Origin: Symsagittifera roscoffensis
Taxonomy: Eukaryota; Xenacoelomorpha; Acoela; Convolutidae
Direction: 5' to 3'
Assembly: GCF_963678635.1 (NCBI RefSeq)
Contig: NC_087066.1
Location: forward strand, 58,050,312 to 58,114,311
DNA: 64,000 nucleotides
The notes beneath the pieces are model-generated. The model was not told the origin of the DNA. It did no database searches and was given only the letters and a program-made list of their open reading frames with translations. Of the stretch, positions 57,101 through 64,000 are shown one piece after another. The number at the start of each line of letters is the position of its first letter. The first letter of the stretch is position 1. The translations under genes and the position numbers were made by a program.

Positions 57101-60100
57101 ATGGGTTTTTACTCCTCCTATCAAATGTACTCATTCGCTAGCTTTCGTTCAGATCTGCTCATTGCTGAAAAATAAAAAACTATCACAATTTGCAATACAT
57201 TTGTATGTCTGTGGATGATTTTTTTTATTTTTGTGGTCCAAAATTTTCGCGCTAGCTGCACAGCAACAGTTAAATTTTATTTGACTTCACTTTGAATCAT
57301 TTTTCAGCCAAAATAAAAGATTGCGTATGCCAGTTAATAATCAAATTCATGCTCGTCAAATTGCGACTAGAAAAAAAATTTTTGAAAGGTTTTGAGCAGG
57401 AATTTGTTTTGAGTTTTTGATCTTTTTAATAAAAAATCTTTTTGAAGTTTTTATAAAATACTTTCGGTTTTGTAAGTTTAAGTTTTTTGTTTGACTACTT
57501 TTTTATGAACTTTTTTTTGTCAAAAATGGGTTTTTACTCCTCCTATCAAATGTACTCATTCGCTAGCTTTCGTTCAGATCTGCTCATTGCTGAAAAATAA
57601 AAAATTATCACAATTTGCAATATATTTGTATGTCTGTGGATGATTTTTTTTATTTTTGTGGTCCAAACTTTTCGCGCTAGCTGCACAGCAACAGTTAAAT
57701 TTTATTTGACTTCACTTTGAATCATTTTTCAGCCAAAATAAAAGATTGCGTATGCCAGTTAATAATCAAATTCATGCTCGTCAAATTGCGACTAGAAAAA
57801 AAACTTTTGAATTGTTTTGAGCAGGAATTTGTTTTGAGTTTTTGATCTTTTTAATAAAAAATCTTTTTGAAGTTTTTATAAAATACTTTCGGTTTTGTAA
57901 GTTTAAGTTTTTTGTTTGACTACTTTTTTTATGAACTTTTTTTTGTCAAAAATGGGTTTTTACTCCTCCTATCAAATGTACTCATTCGCTAGCTTTCGTT
58001 CAGATCTGCTCATTGCTGAAAAATAAAAACCTATCACAATTTGCAATACATTTGTATGTCTGTGGATGTTTTGTTTTTATTTTTGTGGTCCAAACTTTTC
58101 GCGCTAGCTGGACAGCAACAGTTAAATTTTATTTGACTTCACTTTGAATCATTTTTCAGCCAAAATAAAAGATTGCGTATGCCAGTTAATAATCAAACTC
58201 ATGCTCGTCAAATTGCGACTAGAAAAAAAACTTTTGAATTGTTTTGAGCAGGAATTTGTTTTGAGTTTTTGATCTTTTTAATAAAAAATCTTTTTGAAGT
58301 TTTTATAAAATACTTTCGGTTTTGTAAGTTTAAGTTTTTTGTTTGACTACTTTTTTTATGAACTTTTTTTGTCAAAAATGGGTTTTTACTCCTCCTATCA
58401 AATGTACTCATTCGCTAGCTTTCGTTCAGATCTGCTCATTGCTGAAAAATAAAAAATTATCACAATTTGCAATATATTTGTATGTCTGTGGATGATTTTT
58501 TTTATTTTTGTGGTCCAAACTTTTCACGCTAGCTGCACAGCAACAGTTAAATTTTATTTGACTTCACTTTGAATCAATTTTCAGCCGAATCAAAAGATTG
58601 TGTATGCCAGTCAATAATCAATTAGTAAAATTTTCGTGAAACTTTTTGACCCAAATTGGCCTAGTTAGTCCGAATTACGTCACAAAAGTATCTCAGCTAT
58701 TTTTTATAATTATTGTCAATTCAATATACTATCATCTCTCCTACTTTTTGAAAATTTGAAAATTAAATCAGCCAAAATTGAAAAACTTGCTAGAAAAAAA
58801 TGGCTCTAAGTTTGAAACTCAATTGTTCCTACGCTACCAAAAAATAAAACGAACCAACTTATAAAAGAAAACGTTTAGTTTCGAAACCTATTACCGAATT
58901 GAATTGAAAACAAGCAGATGAACCCAAGTTTATAAATAAGTTTTGACGTATCATAATCTGAGATTCAGTTTTTCATAAAAATGCTCATCATGCTCGTCAA
59001 AAAAAAAAACGTTTGAATTGTTTTGAGCAGGAATTTGTTTTGAGTTTTTGATCTTTTTATTAAGAAAATGGTATTGAAAAGTTTCATAATTTTACACGAT
59101 TTAAAATCGAGTTTCACGTTTTATTTTTCTATAATACGTCTGCTCGTTAGCTTTACTCGCTCAAAATTACAAAAACTCAAATTTTTCCAACGGATTCATT
59201 TCAACCCTGCGACCCTTTTTTGAACGTTTTCCCAAGACGCTCAAATCAAGAATGAAAAGATTTGTTTTGATAAATCACTCTCTTCATTATGGTGATTGTT
59301 CGCGGTATACATTTTTGGTTGAAAAAAGCCTGCTCGCTCACCTTATTCGCTCGAAATTAGACCAAAACTCAAATGGGTTTTCTCGACACAGAAAAAACTC
59401 AAATCAAATGGGTTTTTCTCGACACAGAGAATACTTCTTGAAAGTTGTTTAATTCCGTTTAAATCACGACTGAAAGGGATTCAATATGATATATCACTCA
59501 GCCCATTCCGAATATTCTTTGTGGCACCAGATTTTGCGTGGAAAACCAAAAAAAAAAGAAAAAAAATTAAAACACCCGAATACAAAGTTCCTCCCCAATT
59601 TCGATCGTCGGTGCAACAATGTTACGCTTTTTGTGGACAGGGAAGCCTACTCTAAGTTGATATTTAAAAACTTAGCAGGAATAAAATCTAGCCCAAATTC
59701 AACTGGGAGTTTAGGTACAAATTTCAGTGGTCAAAAATCCTAATATTTTGTGGCTTTGTTTTGATATCACGCTTTGAAAACTTTTAAAGCCTCTAATGAC
59801 CTTTTTTCATCGCTTTCAAATCATTCAAAATAACCTAACAGTTCATTGAACGTTCGGTTCATGTAATGATAGCTTTATATCCCTTTTGTATTTTGTTCAT
59901 AATTTTTAAAATTTATAGTTTTTTTGCTACAACTACCTCGAGCAAAACTTTTAAAAACTTTTCCAGCAAATAACGTTTTACTAGAGAAAGTAATTTTTAA
60001 TTTGTGAGAACGGAAAGCAAAAAAGTAACAAAATCGAAATGTATTCATATTTATTAATTGAAATTTAATGATTCGTTTGTCTTTTAAAAACATCACAAAC

Positions 60101-60192
60101 TCACTGATAGTAAATTTGGGGAAAAATCTATTCCGAGTAATTAAACATTACCTTCTGGCAAGTTCTTCATCATCCAGTCGTCTGATGGGCAT
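38288..60192 (-). CDS. Muscle-type four-Ig-domain protein with PGQ and Gln/Met repeat spacers, twelve exons
   Basis: Exons in order: 60192-60152, 49077-48852, 48433-48286, 47886-47796, 47604-47439, 47259-47076, 46473-46324, 42216-41647, 41423-40263, 40028-39886, 39677-39503 and 39186-38288. Phases match at every join (3,954 nt, 1,317 residues). I-set Ig domains lie at about 44-138, 182-270, 433-525 and 921-1013. Residues 271-432 are a charged then Gln-rich linker, 526-912 Pro/Gln-rich with a PGQ repeat, 1019-1317 Gln/Asn/Met-rich. No kinase, Fn3, signal peptide or membrane segment. Ig2 lacks the F-strand Cys, and Ig4 lacks the B-strand Cys and the core Trp. Layout suggests a cytosolic sarcomere or actin scaffold of the titin/palladin/myopalladin kind with elastic spacers; this is inference. 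Weak points: the join of exons 9 and 10, and exon 1, which rests on phase and a short peptide. Confidence 0.88.
38310..38790 (-). repeat. 27-bp coding minisatellite (QPMGMQNQN)
   Basis: About seventeen in-frame copies with variants at residues 3-5 and 7-9 (two copies have a 10-residue form with QQPMN or QQPIN). Length changes would be in multiples of nine residues. Confidence 0.92.
39438..39495 (+). repeat. TGCAA pentanucleotide microsatellite
   Basis: Runs of tgcaatgcaatgcaatg with a few changes, ending eight bases from the exon 11 donor (minus strand). Confidence 0.9.
39503..39677 (-). CDS. Ig gene exon 11: second half of Ig4
   Basis: NSTQLKPTNRVKIDGSGNKR, then DSGLYECRIGNNAGSD with the F-strand Cys. 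Acceptor ttttcag, donor gtacaa. A TGCAA microsatellite abuts the donor side. Confidence 0.92.
39886..40028 (-). CDS. Ig gene exon 10: first half of Ig4, GC donor
   Basis: TPSFVRGLKDMTLKVGEF, then LDVEVAGNPSPKISFFM. Only the GC donor atg/GCAAGT at 39885 gives phase 0 for the next exon; the nearby GT would shift the frame. The acceptor is a cagcag pair, so three bases may be optional. Confidence 0.8.
40263..41423 (-). CDS. Ig gene exon 9: Pro/Gln-rich spring with PGQ repeats
   Basis: 387 codons without globular character. The first third is PGQ-based; the rest is rich in Gln, Pro, Asn, Gly and Tyr (QQGYQGPQPGYPGY). Acceptor tttttag. The 3' border is uncertain: the model uses a GC donor (caag/gcttgt). 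The frame stays open to 40148, where a consensus GTGAGT donor follows. Confidence 0.75.
41045..41310 (-). repeat. 12/24-bp coding repeat (PGQAPGQM)
   Basis: About two dozen four-residue PGQx units, often paired as PGQAPGQM or PGQAPGQI. Some degenerate (ARGQ, APRQ, GRNP). Open in several frames because of the repeat. Confidence 0.9.
41647..42216 (-). CDS. Ig gene exon 8: Gln-rich linker and whole Ig3
   Basis: A single exon holds a Gln/Gly/Pro linker and a complete I-set domain: KPQFLQPFSDL, SSFQCQV, SARWFKEN and SGRYMCALKNKFGDE with both Cys and the Trp. Donor gtaagat. Confidence 0.93.
42344..42750 (+). mobile_element. hAT-type MITE with target-site duplication
   Basis: 407 bp starting cagggacggatttagg and ending ctagatccgcccctg (imperfect terminal inverted repeats). 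Flanks aataatta (42336-42343) and aataatca (42751-42758) match at 7 of 8 bases, the 8-bp duplication of hAT elements. G-tract near one end, C-tract near the other. No transposase. In Ig gene intron 7. Confidence 0.85.
43670..45160. repeat. Family-A dispersed repeats with an inverted block
   Basis: 43675-43869 is a hairpin whose arms read accatttgaaaaatgggtat and its near-complement. The interior holds the reversed cactcaacccagtccgatg core. Direct-orientation copies follow at 44450-44720 and 45090-45150 (gctacttgcac block). In Ig gene intron 7. Confidence 0.65.
43879..44120 (+). repeat. 240-bp block repeated at 59690-59937
   Basis: Nearly identical to 59690-59937 in the same orientation, including gatatcacgctttgaaaac and gttcattgaacgttcggttc. 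The pair flanks the satellite-bearing intron. Confidence 0.85.
46324..46473 (-). CDS. Ig gene exon 7: charged linker
   Basis: Fifty codons, EVKKMKSGRASTEEETPE then KEAFRKARVQRPDDHR, predicted helical and highly charged. Donor gtgagt at 46323. A tRNA-like SINE sits just upstream in the intron. Confidence 0.88.
46538..46612 (+). ncRNA. tRNA-derived SINE head (pol III promoter-like)
   Basis: gggagcagtggtgaagtggt carries an A-box-like TGGTGAAGTGG (46546). cctctcaatcgaaaggtc mimics an anticodon arm, and ggatgatcgaggctc a weak B box (46586). No good acceptor stem or T arm, so not a working tRNA gene. In Ig gene intron 6. Confidence 0.55.
47076..47259 (-). CDS. Ig gene exon 6: second half of Ig2
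   Basis: FYDGGNITVIARNVHGEV replaces the usual YxC of the F strand with ITV, so this domain cannot form the standard disulfide. Acceptor tgttctag, donor gtaagtg. Confidence 0.9.
47439..47604 (-). CDS. Ig gene exon 5: first half of Ig2
   Basis: DIDDNDEDQERP acidic lead, then VVEGQGAKFICRVHGNPTPK and LHWYKNDE. Donor gtagct after ATGGAG. Confidence 0.92.
47796..47886 (-). CDS. Ig gene exon 4: acidic linker
   Basis: Thirty codons (ELDNESQLPEDMQAGYQEMY). No domain. Kept because phase 1 in and 2 out fit both neighbours and the borders are good (cttcag, gtaagt). Confidence 0.8.
48286..48433 (-). CDS. Ig gene exon 3: second half of Ig1
   Basis: DAGVYTCKATNSCG is the F strand with its Cys. Ends at gagtaagg with donor GT at 48285; phase 1. 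Confidence 0.92.
48766..48812. repeat. 15-bp inverted repeat in Ig intron 2
   Basis: aacaggaaaacaaaa and its exact reverse complement, separated by 17 bases, 40 bases before the exon 2 donor side. Confidence 0.85.
48852..49077 (-). CDS. Ig gene exon 2: first half of Ig1
   Basis: Acidic lead-in (DSCSDDEIMES), then PPKFCKPLKNLQLVEGSK, AVLEC (B-strand Cys) and IEWFKDG (core Trp). Acceptor ggttccag, donor gttgat. Confidence 0.92.
49078..50086. other. Start of the 11-kb first intron, no exon seen
   Basis: AT-rich. Contains ggctgaggtg (49769) and its inverse cacctcagcc (49877) around a TCGAC-rich stretch, like the ends of the TCGAC repeats in the SLC5 gene. Confidence 0.4.
50087..50340. mobile_element. 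Near-perfect 254-bp foldback (palindromic MITE)
   Basis: Starts gagtgcaatcgcaacacaat and ends with its exact reverse complement. The arms pair with few mismatches over about 115 bases to a centre near 50214. No coding capacity. Confidence 0.9.
50440..51360 (+). repeat. Family-A dispersed repeat
   Basis: ccattgaaactgg, ttttccacggaaaatcagg, ggactgggttgagtgatata, gaaaaccggttt, then a second gctacttgaacagcaaacgg block at 51115. It abuts the satellite, whose unit carries a related gctagctgcacagcaac block. Confidence 0.65.
51499..58618. repeat. 425-bp satellite, 17 tandem copies with A/B dimer structure
   Basis: The anchor ctagctttcgttcagatctg falls at 51608, 52035, 52461, 52886, 53310, 53735, 54161, 54585, 55010, 55435, 55861, 56287, 56712, 57138, 57562, 57989 and 58415, spaced 424 to 427. 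Two linked sites define type A (ctatcac with caatacattt) and type B (ttatcac with caatatattt). The order is A B A A B then strictly alternating to B. Outer copies diverge most. A 67-codon minus frame in several copies is a by-product. Lies in intron 1 of the Ig gene. Confidence 0.97.
58980..59070 (+). repeat. Orphan partial satellite unit
   Basis: catgctcgtc, then tttgaattgttttgagcagg and tgagtttttgatcttttt match the satellite but stand 360 bases beyond its end. Confidence 0.85.
59080..59940 (-). repeat. Family-A dispersed repeat, reverse copy
   Basis: The reversed core (gatatatcactcagcccatt, gattttgcgtggaaaac, aatacaaagttcctcccc) is followed by the 240-bp block shared with 43879. A 26-bp caaatgggttttctcgacac repeat lies at 59370-59435. 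Confidence 0.65.
60152..60192 (-). CDS. Ig gene exon 1 (start codon)
   Basis: ATG at 60192 opens MPIRRLDDEELAR then AG before donor gtaatg. Phase 2 fits exon 2, whose first base completes Arg, so the join reads LARRIGPAAEE. An in-frame TGA lies upstream. The following intron of 11 kb holds the 425-bp satellite. Confidence 0.6.
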
Positions 60193-60199
60193 TTTAAAT

Positions 60200-62085
60200 T
60201 TGCAATTTAAAAACAATCTTCAAGCTATTTGAAAAATTGTTGGACGAAGTCCCCTGATTTGGTTATAAATCACTTGTATTCTGAAAACGTGCCAAAATAA
60301 GAACAGGGCTGCTCCCAAATAAATAATTGATCAAATTGACAGGCCCAGGTAAGAATACAAAAGAGCAAAATAAAGGAGAAAAGAGTAACCTTCAAAACAA
60401 GCCAAGTTTTCAAGAAGGTAACAATTGTGCTTGGTAAAACACTCGGTATAAATTTCTTCAAGTTACTTTCTCAGTAAGAGTTATTTTTGCACGTCTCGCA
60501 ATTTTCTAAGGACAGAGCAAACCTTCCTGGCAAACTTCTGGGCGTGTGAGGGTATTGCTCTGAAATTCTAGAATGATTTCAGCTATGAACGGAATCTCTA
60601 GCAACAGTTCAATTCCCCTTAGTTTAATTCCCCGCAATATTTTAAGAAAATCCGCTTGGAAAAGCAAAGGTCGCTGGCATGTATTTGAATTATACCAATT
60701 CCAAGTTTCTCAAACATTTCCATGGTTTGCGTGGCTACTGTCGTTATCAGTGTTCCAACCAGTTTGAATATCAAAAACGCTATGAAATATAGCTTAAGTT
60801 TTCACGCGATCGAGATTTTGCAGAACATAAATTTAAGGGCCCATTAAGTTCCATTTCATTTTCTATAGCCGTTTGGAACAAGGCGCTCAAATTACCCGGT
60901 CCGGGAATATGTTCAGCCATGGTCAAAAACAGGAAAATCTAAGCAGAGTTGCAAAACAGTTGTCTTTAAAATTTATTGTTAGTAAGAGGATCCATCGAAA
61001 GTGCATATACCCTAAATTTCACGACTTGCCACGTTCATGGCCTTTTCATCTGAGCTGCTTGCTTTTGGCTTTTAATTCTGAAACAGTCTGAGACAAATAC
61101 TGTCACTTTCATATCTGGATTTTGTACAAAACCTAACATGGCAACATTCTAATCATATGTCAAAAAAGCAGGTAAAATTTTGACTCGTTCGGTCCCCGTC
61201 GCGAAATGAACTTAGGCTTCAATAACGACAAGAAAAGCTGCAAGGGGTCAAATGCTCTTATTTGAACTTTTGCATCAATGTTTTTATGTGACGTGGAAAA
61301 CTGGTCTGAAACAGATGAAGTTATTTTTTGCAGATGAAGTTACCAGACGGGAGGATGAGACAATGAGTTCTTTATCATAAATATGCAGCAAATTTAATGT
61401 TTTTTTTTCCGCGAACTCAATCTCTTTTCTCTGCCTCAAGAAAAGTAAAAGTTTGTTTTTAGCGGAAATGAAAAACAATATTTTTAATTTTATAAAGAAA
61501 AAATTTGATATTTTTGATTGCTTTTCCTAAATTCATTATAGCCGGTTTTTTTTTACTGCAGATTTCAAGTCTTTGAAGGCCAAAACTACGCCACAGCGTC
61601 AACTACAGTATTTTCAAGTTCACCCAAATGAAAAAAAAACCTTGTATTTGTGGGAGTCGCCTTGCATTTCAATGTTCCTTGCCATTCATTGCTTCTGGCT
61701 TTTTCGTGAAGTCATATCCTTCCATAAAAACTGTTTTGCAATAAATGTTAATCCCCCCATGTAATTTGGCTTATTGTATATGATAAAAAGATTCGATTAT
61801 TGTGTTCATTTTTATTTGAGTTAATGAACTGGAGATGAAACCTGCTAATTGTTTTAAATGCTACTTTTTTGATAGAAATTTTGTCGACAAAGGGCTCGGA
61901 ATTTTAACCGAGATAAATTATGATTCTGAATGGTAGATCTCAAATGAATTAATAAGAACAAATAAAAAATAGTTTTCAAGAAGAGAACAGAGTTGATTTT
62001 GATTTGCAAAAATCATATGAAGAAACCATCCTAGATGAGCATTAAAAAGCCAGTTAGCAGCCTACTGAGCGTTCCCGCATCCAGT
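60200..62085. other. 5' flank of the Ig gene, no gene seen
   Basis: Should contain the promoter. Only chance frames under 75 codons. No TATA box can be named. Confidence 0.4.
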
Positions 62086-62089
62086 TTCA

Positions 62090-63080
62090 AGCGTTAATAA
62101 TCGATTATATTACAATTTTAGTACCAGTCTCACTAAAATTGAGAAAAAATTAATTTTAATTAATTAATAATCGATTATAATCTCTCTTTTTAAAATTAAA
62201 CTATAATTAATTATAATCCAATATAATTGATTATAATCAATTATTTATTCGTCTGTTTTTCGATACGATTATATTTAATTATAATTGAGTATAATCTATT
62301 ATTTTTACTCATACTTATAGTTCATTAGTTTTGCGCAAAAATCCATTATAATCGATTATAATTGATTATAATCCCTTTTGTTTGTCCATTTCGTCTTCTA
62401 AGTTGCACCTAAATTGCTTATATTTTATGCTTTTTGTAGACGTTGGTTCCTATGAAAAATGAGAAAAATATTGGTAAAGTTTCTCAGCCAATTCAAATTT
62501 ATAAGGTTTTTCTTATAATTTATAAGAATCTAATAAATTTATAATTTTTTCATTTCTTCCCCATCAAAGTTGTTTTGTGATAAATATTTTCAGCTTTTTA
62601 ACCACCAAAACATCAGCAAATTGATTTAGTTTCATGAGTGAACGGAAGATTTATTTGTCTTCTACCGCGGGAAACTTTCCACAAATATGAAAGGATCTCT
62701 ATGAAACTTTTATTTCGTGGTGAAACTTTGTGTTCAGATGAACCAAAGTGTTCAAGAGATCTCTCTTTTAGTGATTTTCGTATTGACACAAATATAAAAG
62801 CCCATAAAATATAAATAGATTATAGTTTTCGTTTTGAATTGATAAAATTTTGGCAAAATAAGAGAACATAATCGATTATAATCGATTATAATTGATATCA
62901 AGGGGTTTTTGTAAGAACTCTAATCATTTATAATCGATTATAAGAGATCATAATCTCTTGGAAAATATCACGATTTTAATCAATTATAAAATCTCGTTTC
63001 GGAACACCTAGTTTTGGTAATTATAATCAACTTAAATTGTCAAAAAATCATCATAATAATCCGTAATAATCGATTACTTA
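62090..63080. repeat. Cluster of ATAATCGATTATAAT palindromes
   Basis: At least a dozen sites of taatcgatta, taattgatta or taatcaatta, alone or back-to-back, in two blocks (62095-62375 and 62870-63075) split by ordinary sequence. Each is a dyad. It may be a minisatellite or a homeodomain-type binding cluster. Confidence 0.75.
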
Positions 63081-63129
63081 CGCCTTAACTTGGATGCGGG
63101 TTGTCTTTAATTTACACTTTCAAACAGGC

Positions 63130-63260
63130 CCCTAATAGCTAGTGTGGTAAACGATAAAACGTAACTGTAGGGTAAACTAGCATAAGATTAATTGGCAGAG
63201 GGTAAATTTGTATATAGGTTGAAAACGGTATAGGGTGAATTGGCACAGGTTTATTGGAGC
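63130..63260 (+). repeat. Short GGGTAAATTGGCA-type repeats
   Basis: gggtaaact, gggtaaattt, gggtgaattggcac and gggtaaattg recur at about 25 to 40-base spacing; four or five degenerate copies. Confidence 0.6.
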
Positions 63261-64000
63261 AGGGTAAATTGTCTTCAGCATATTATAGCTTGCACAAACT
63301 CCTAGTAATTTTATAAATCACTTTGAGAAACTTTTTGTTCAGCTCCTTGGAAAATTTGTCTAAAGCTCAGAAAATGTCATGCTTTGGCTTCTCCATTAAC
63401 ACTTAATAAAGCTAACTATGTGTTAACTTTGTGTCTGAAGTCAGTGTTAAATGGCTACTCATCAAAACAGCTTTTTTTCTGTTTTGCTCTGGGTAGCGAA
63501 ATTCAGTGTGATCTACATTTTTTTATGCTGCAATTTTCTTGCTGCAACCTATATATACTATCTTACAATACATAAAATGAAGATCTTGGCATTTTTTTTT
63601 AAAAAAAATCTTAAGCGCACTCCATTTTTTAGTTCGAAGTTTTGGTACTTTTTGTCTAAATATCCTACCTTTAACAAACCGAACTTGTATGAAAACGTCA
63701 TTAGTTAATAGGGAAAATAAATTGAGCAATGAGATTTTTTGCACAAAAAACTTTAAATAATCTACTGGCTGATAAAAGTACAGAAATGGGAGAAAAATTG
63801 TTTCGTTTTGTTTCCAAATTAAGACATGAACGTCTGTTTTCTTCACATTCTTGACTTTTTTCCTGCCACTAATGAAAAGAAAAGCCTAAAATTTTGACAG
63901 ATCGGTGCTGAAACTATTTTAAAAGTTCTGGCTGGATCGAAATTGATCTTTTAAAAAAGTTTCGAAAATGTTTTGTTATGATTTTTGTTTTCGACTTTGA
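63261..64000. other. No gene seen at the right edge
   Basis: AT-rich with overlapping chance frames on both strands; nothing recognisable. Confidence 0.4.

Noticed and set aside
53103-58411. Recurrent 67-codon minus ORF (basic, Lys/Asn/Phe-rich) in several satellite copies
   Set aside because: It exists only because the same 425-bp unit is repeated. It is disrupted by indels in other copies and has no codon or domain signal.
51499-58618. CRISPR array
   Set aside because: Unit of 425 bp without unique spacers, in intronic animal DNA.
60573-61091. Short plus ORFs in the Ig 5' flank
   Set aside because: No homology or splice partner; ordinary random frames.
63384-63846. Overlapping ORFs near the right edge
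   Set aside because: Three frames on both strands of equal length in AT-rich DNA, with no domain.

Overview
The window is animal nuclear DNA. It is AT-rich (roughly two thirds A+T), has spliced genes with GT-AG and some GC-AG introns and AATAAA signals, and is full of transposon remains. A muscle-type immunoglobulin (I-set) gene and an SLC5-type sodium/sugar cotransporter point to an invertebrate bilaterian. The sequence alone does not fix the phylum. Two GC-AG introns in one gene would fit a lineage with relaxed splice-site use, but that is only a hint. Region 1 (1 to about 16,500, minus strand): a very large, decayed Ty3/Gypsy-like retroelement whose 3' end lies beyond base 1. In sense order (high to low coordinates) it has a repeat-rich leader, two unrecognised 5' ORFs, gag capsid with a CCHC knuckle, protease, reverse transcriptase, RNase H, integrase, a gap with three tiny hydrophobic ORFs, a Pro/Ser/Thr-rich ORF, a viral-type envelope glycoprotein gene, and a 528-codon intact ORF of unknown function. 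Most pol, gag and env parts carry stops or frame changes, so this copy should be inactive. Its sense strand is A/C-rich and G-poor. Region 2 (16,860 to 31,640, plus strand): an eight-exon gene for a 680-residue SLC5 (SGLT-like) Na+/solute symporter with conserved sugar- and sodium-site residues and a poly(A) signal. Its long introns hold dispersed repeats, minisatellites and MITE fragments. Region 3 (31,700 to 38,200): intergenic, with a foldback-type repeat (three direct units plus one inverted), a family-A dispersed repeat and two low-complexity minisatellites. Region 4 (60,192 down to 38,217, minus strand): a twelve-exon gene for about 1,317 residues with four I-set Ig domains separated by disordered linkers. 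The first is acidic/basic, the second is a PGQ-repeat Pro/Gln-rich segment, and the last is a C-terminal 9-residue Gln/Met/Asn repeat. It looks like a sarcomere or actin-scaffold protein of the titin/palladin/myopalladin sort with elastomer-like spacers. Its 11-kb first intron holds a 17-copy, 425-bp satellite with a clear A/B dimeric higher-order structure. Region 5 (60,200 to 64,000): upstream flank with no gene seen, but a striking 1-kb cluster of TAATCGATTA-type palindromes. The two host genes are convergent (plus then minus) and share no evident pathway.
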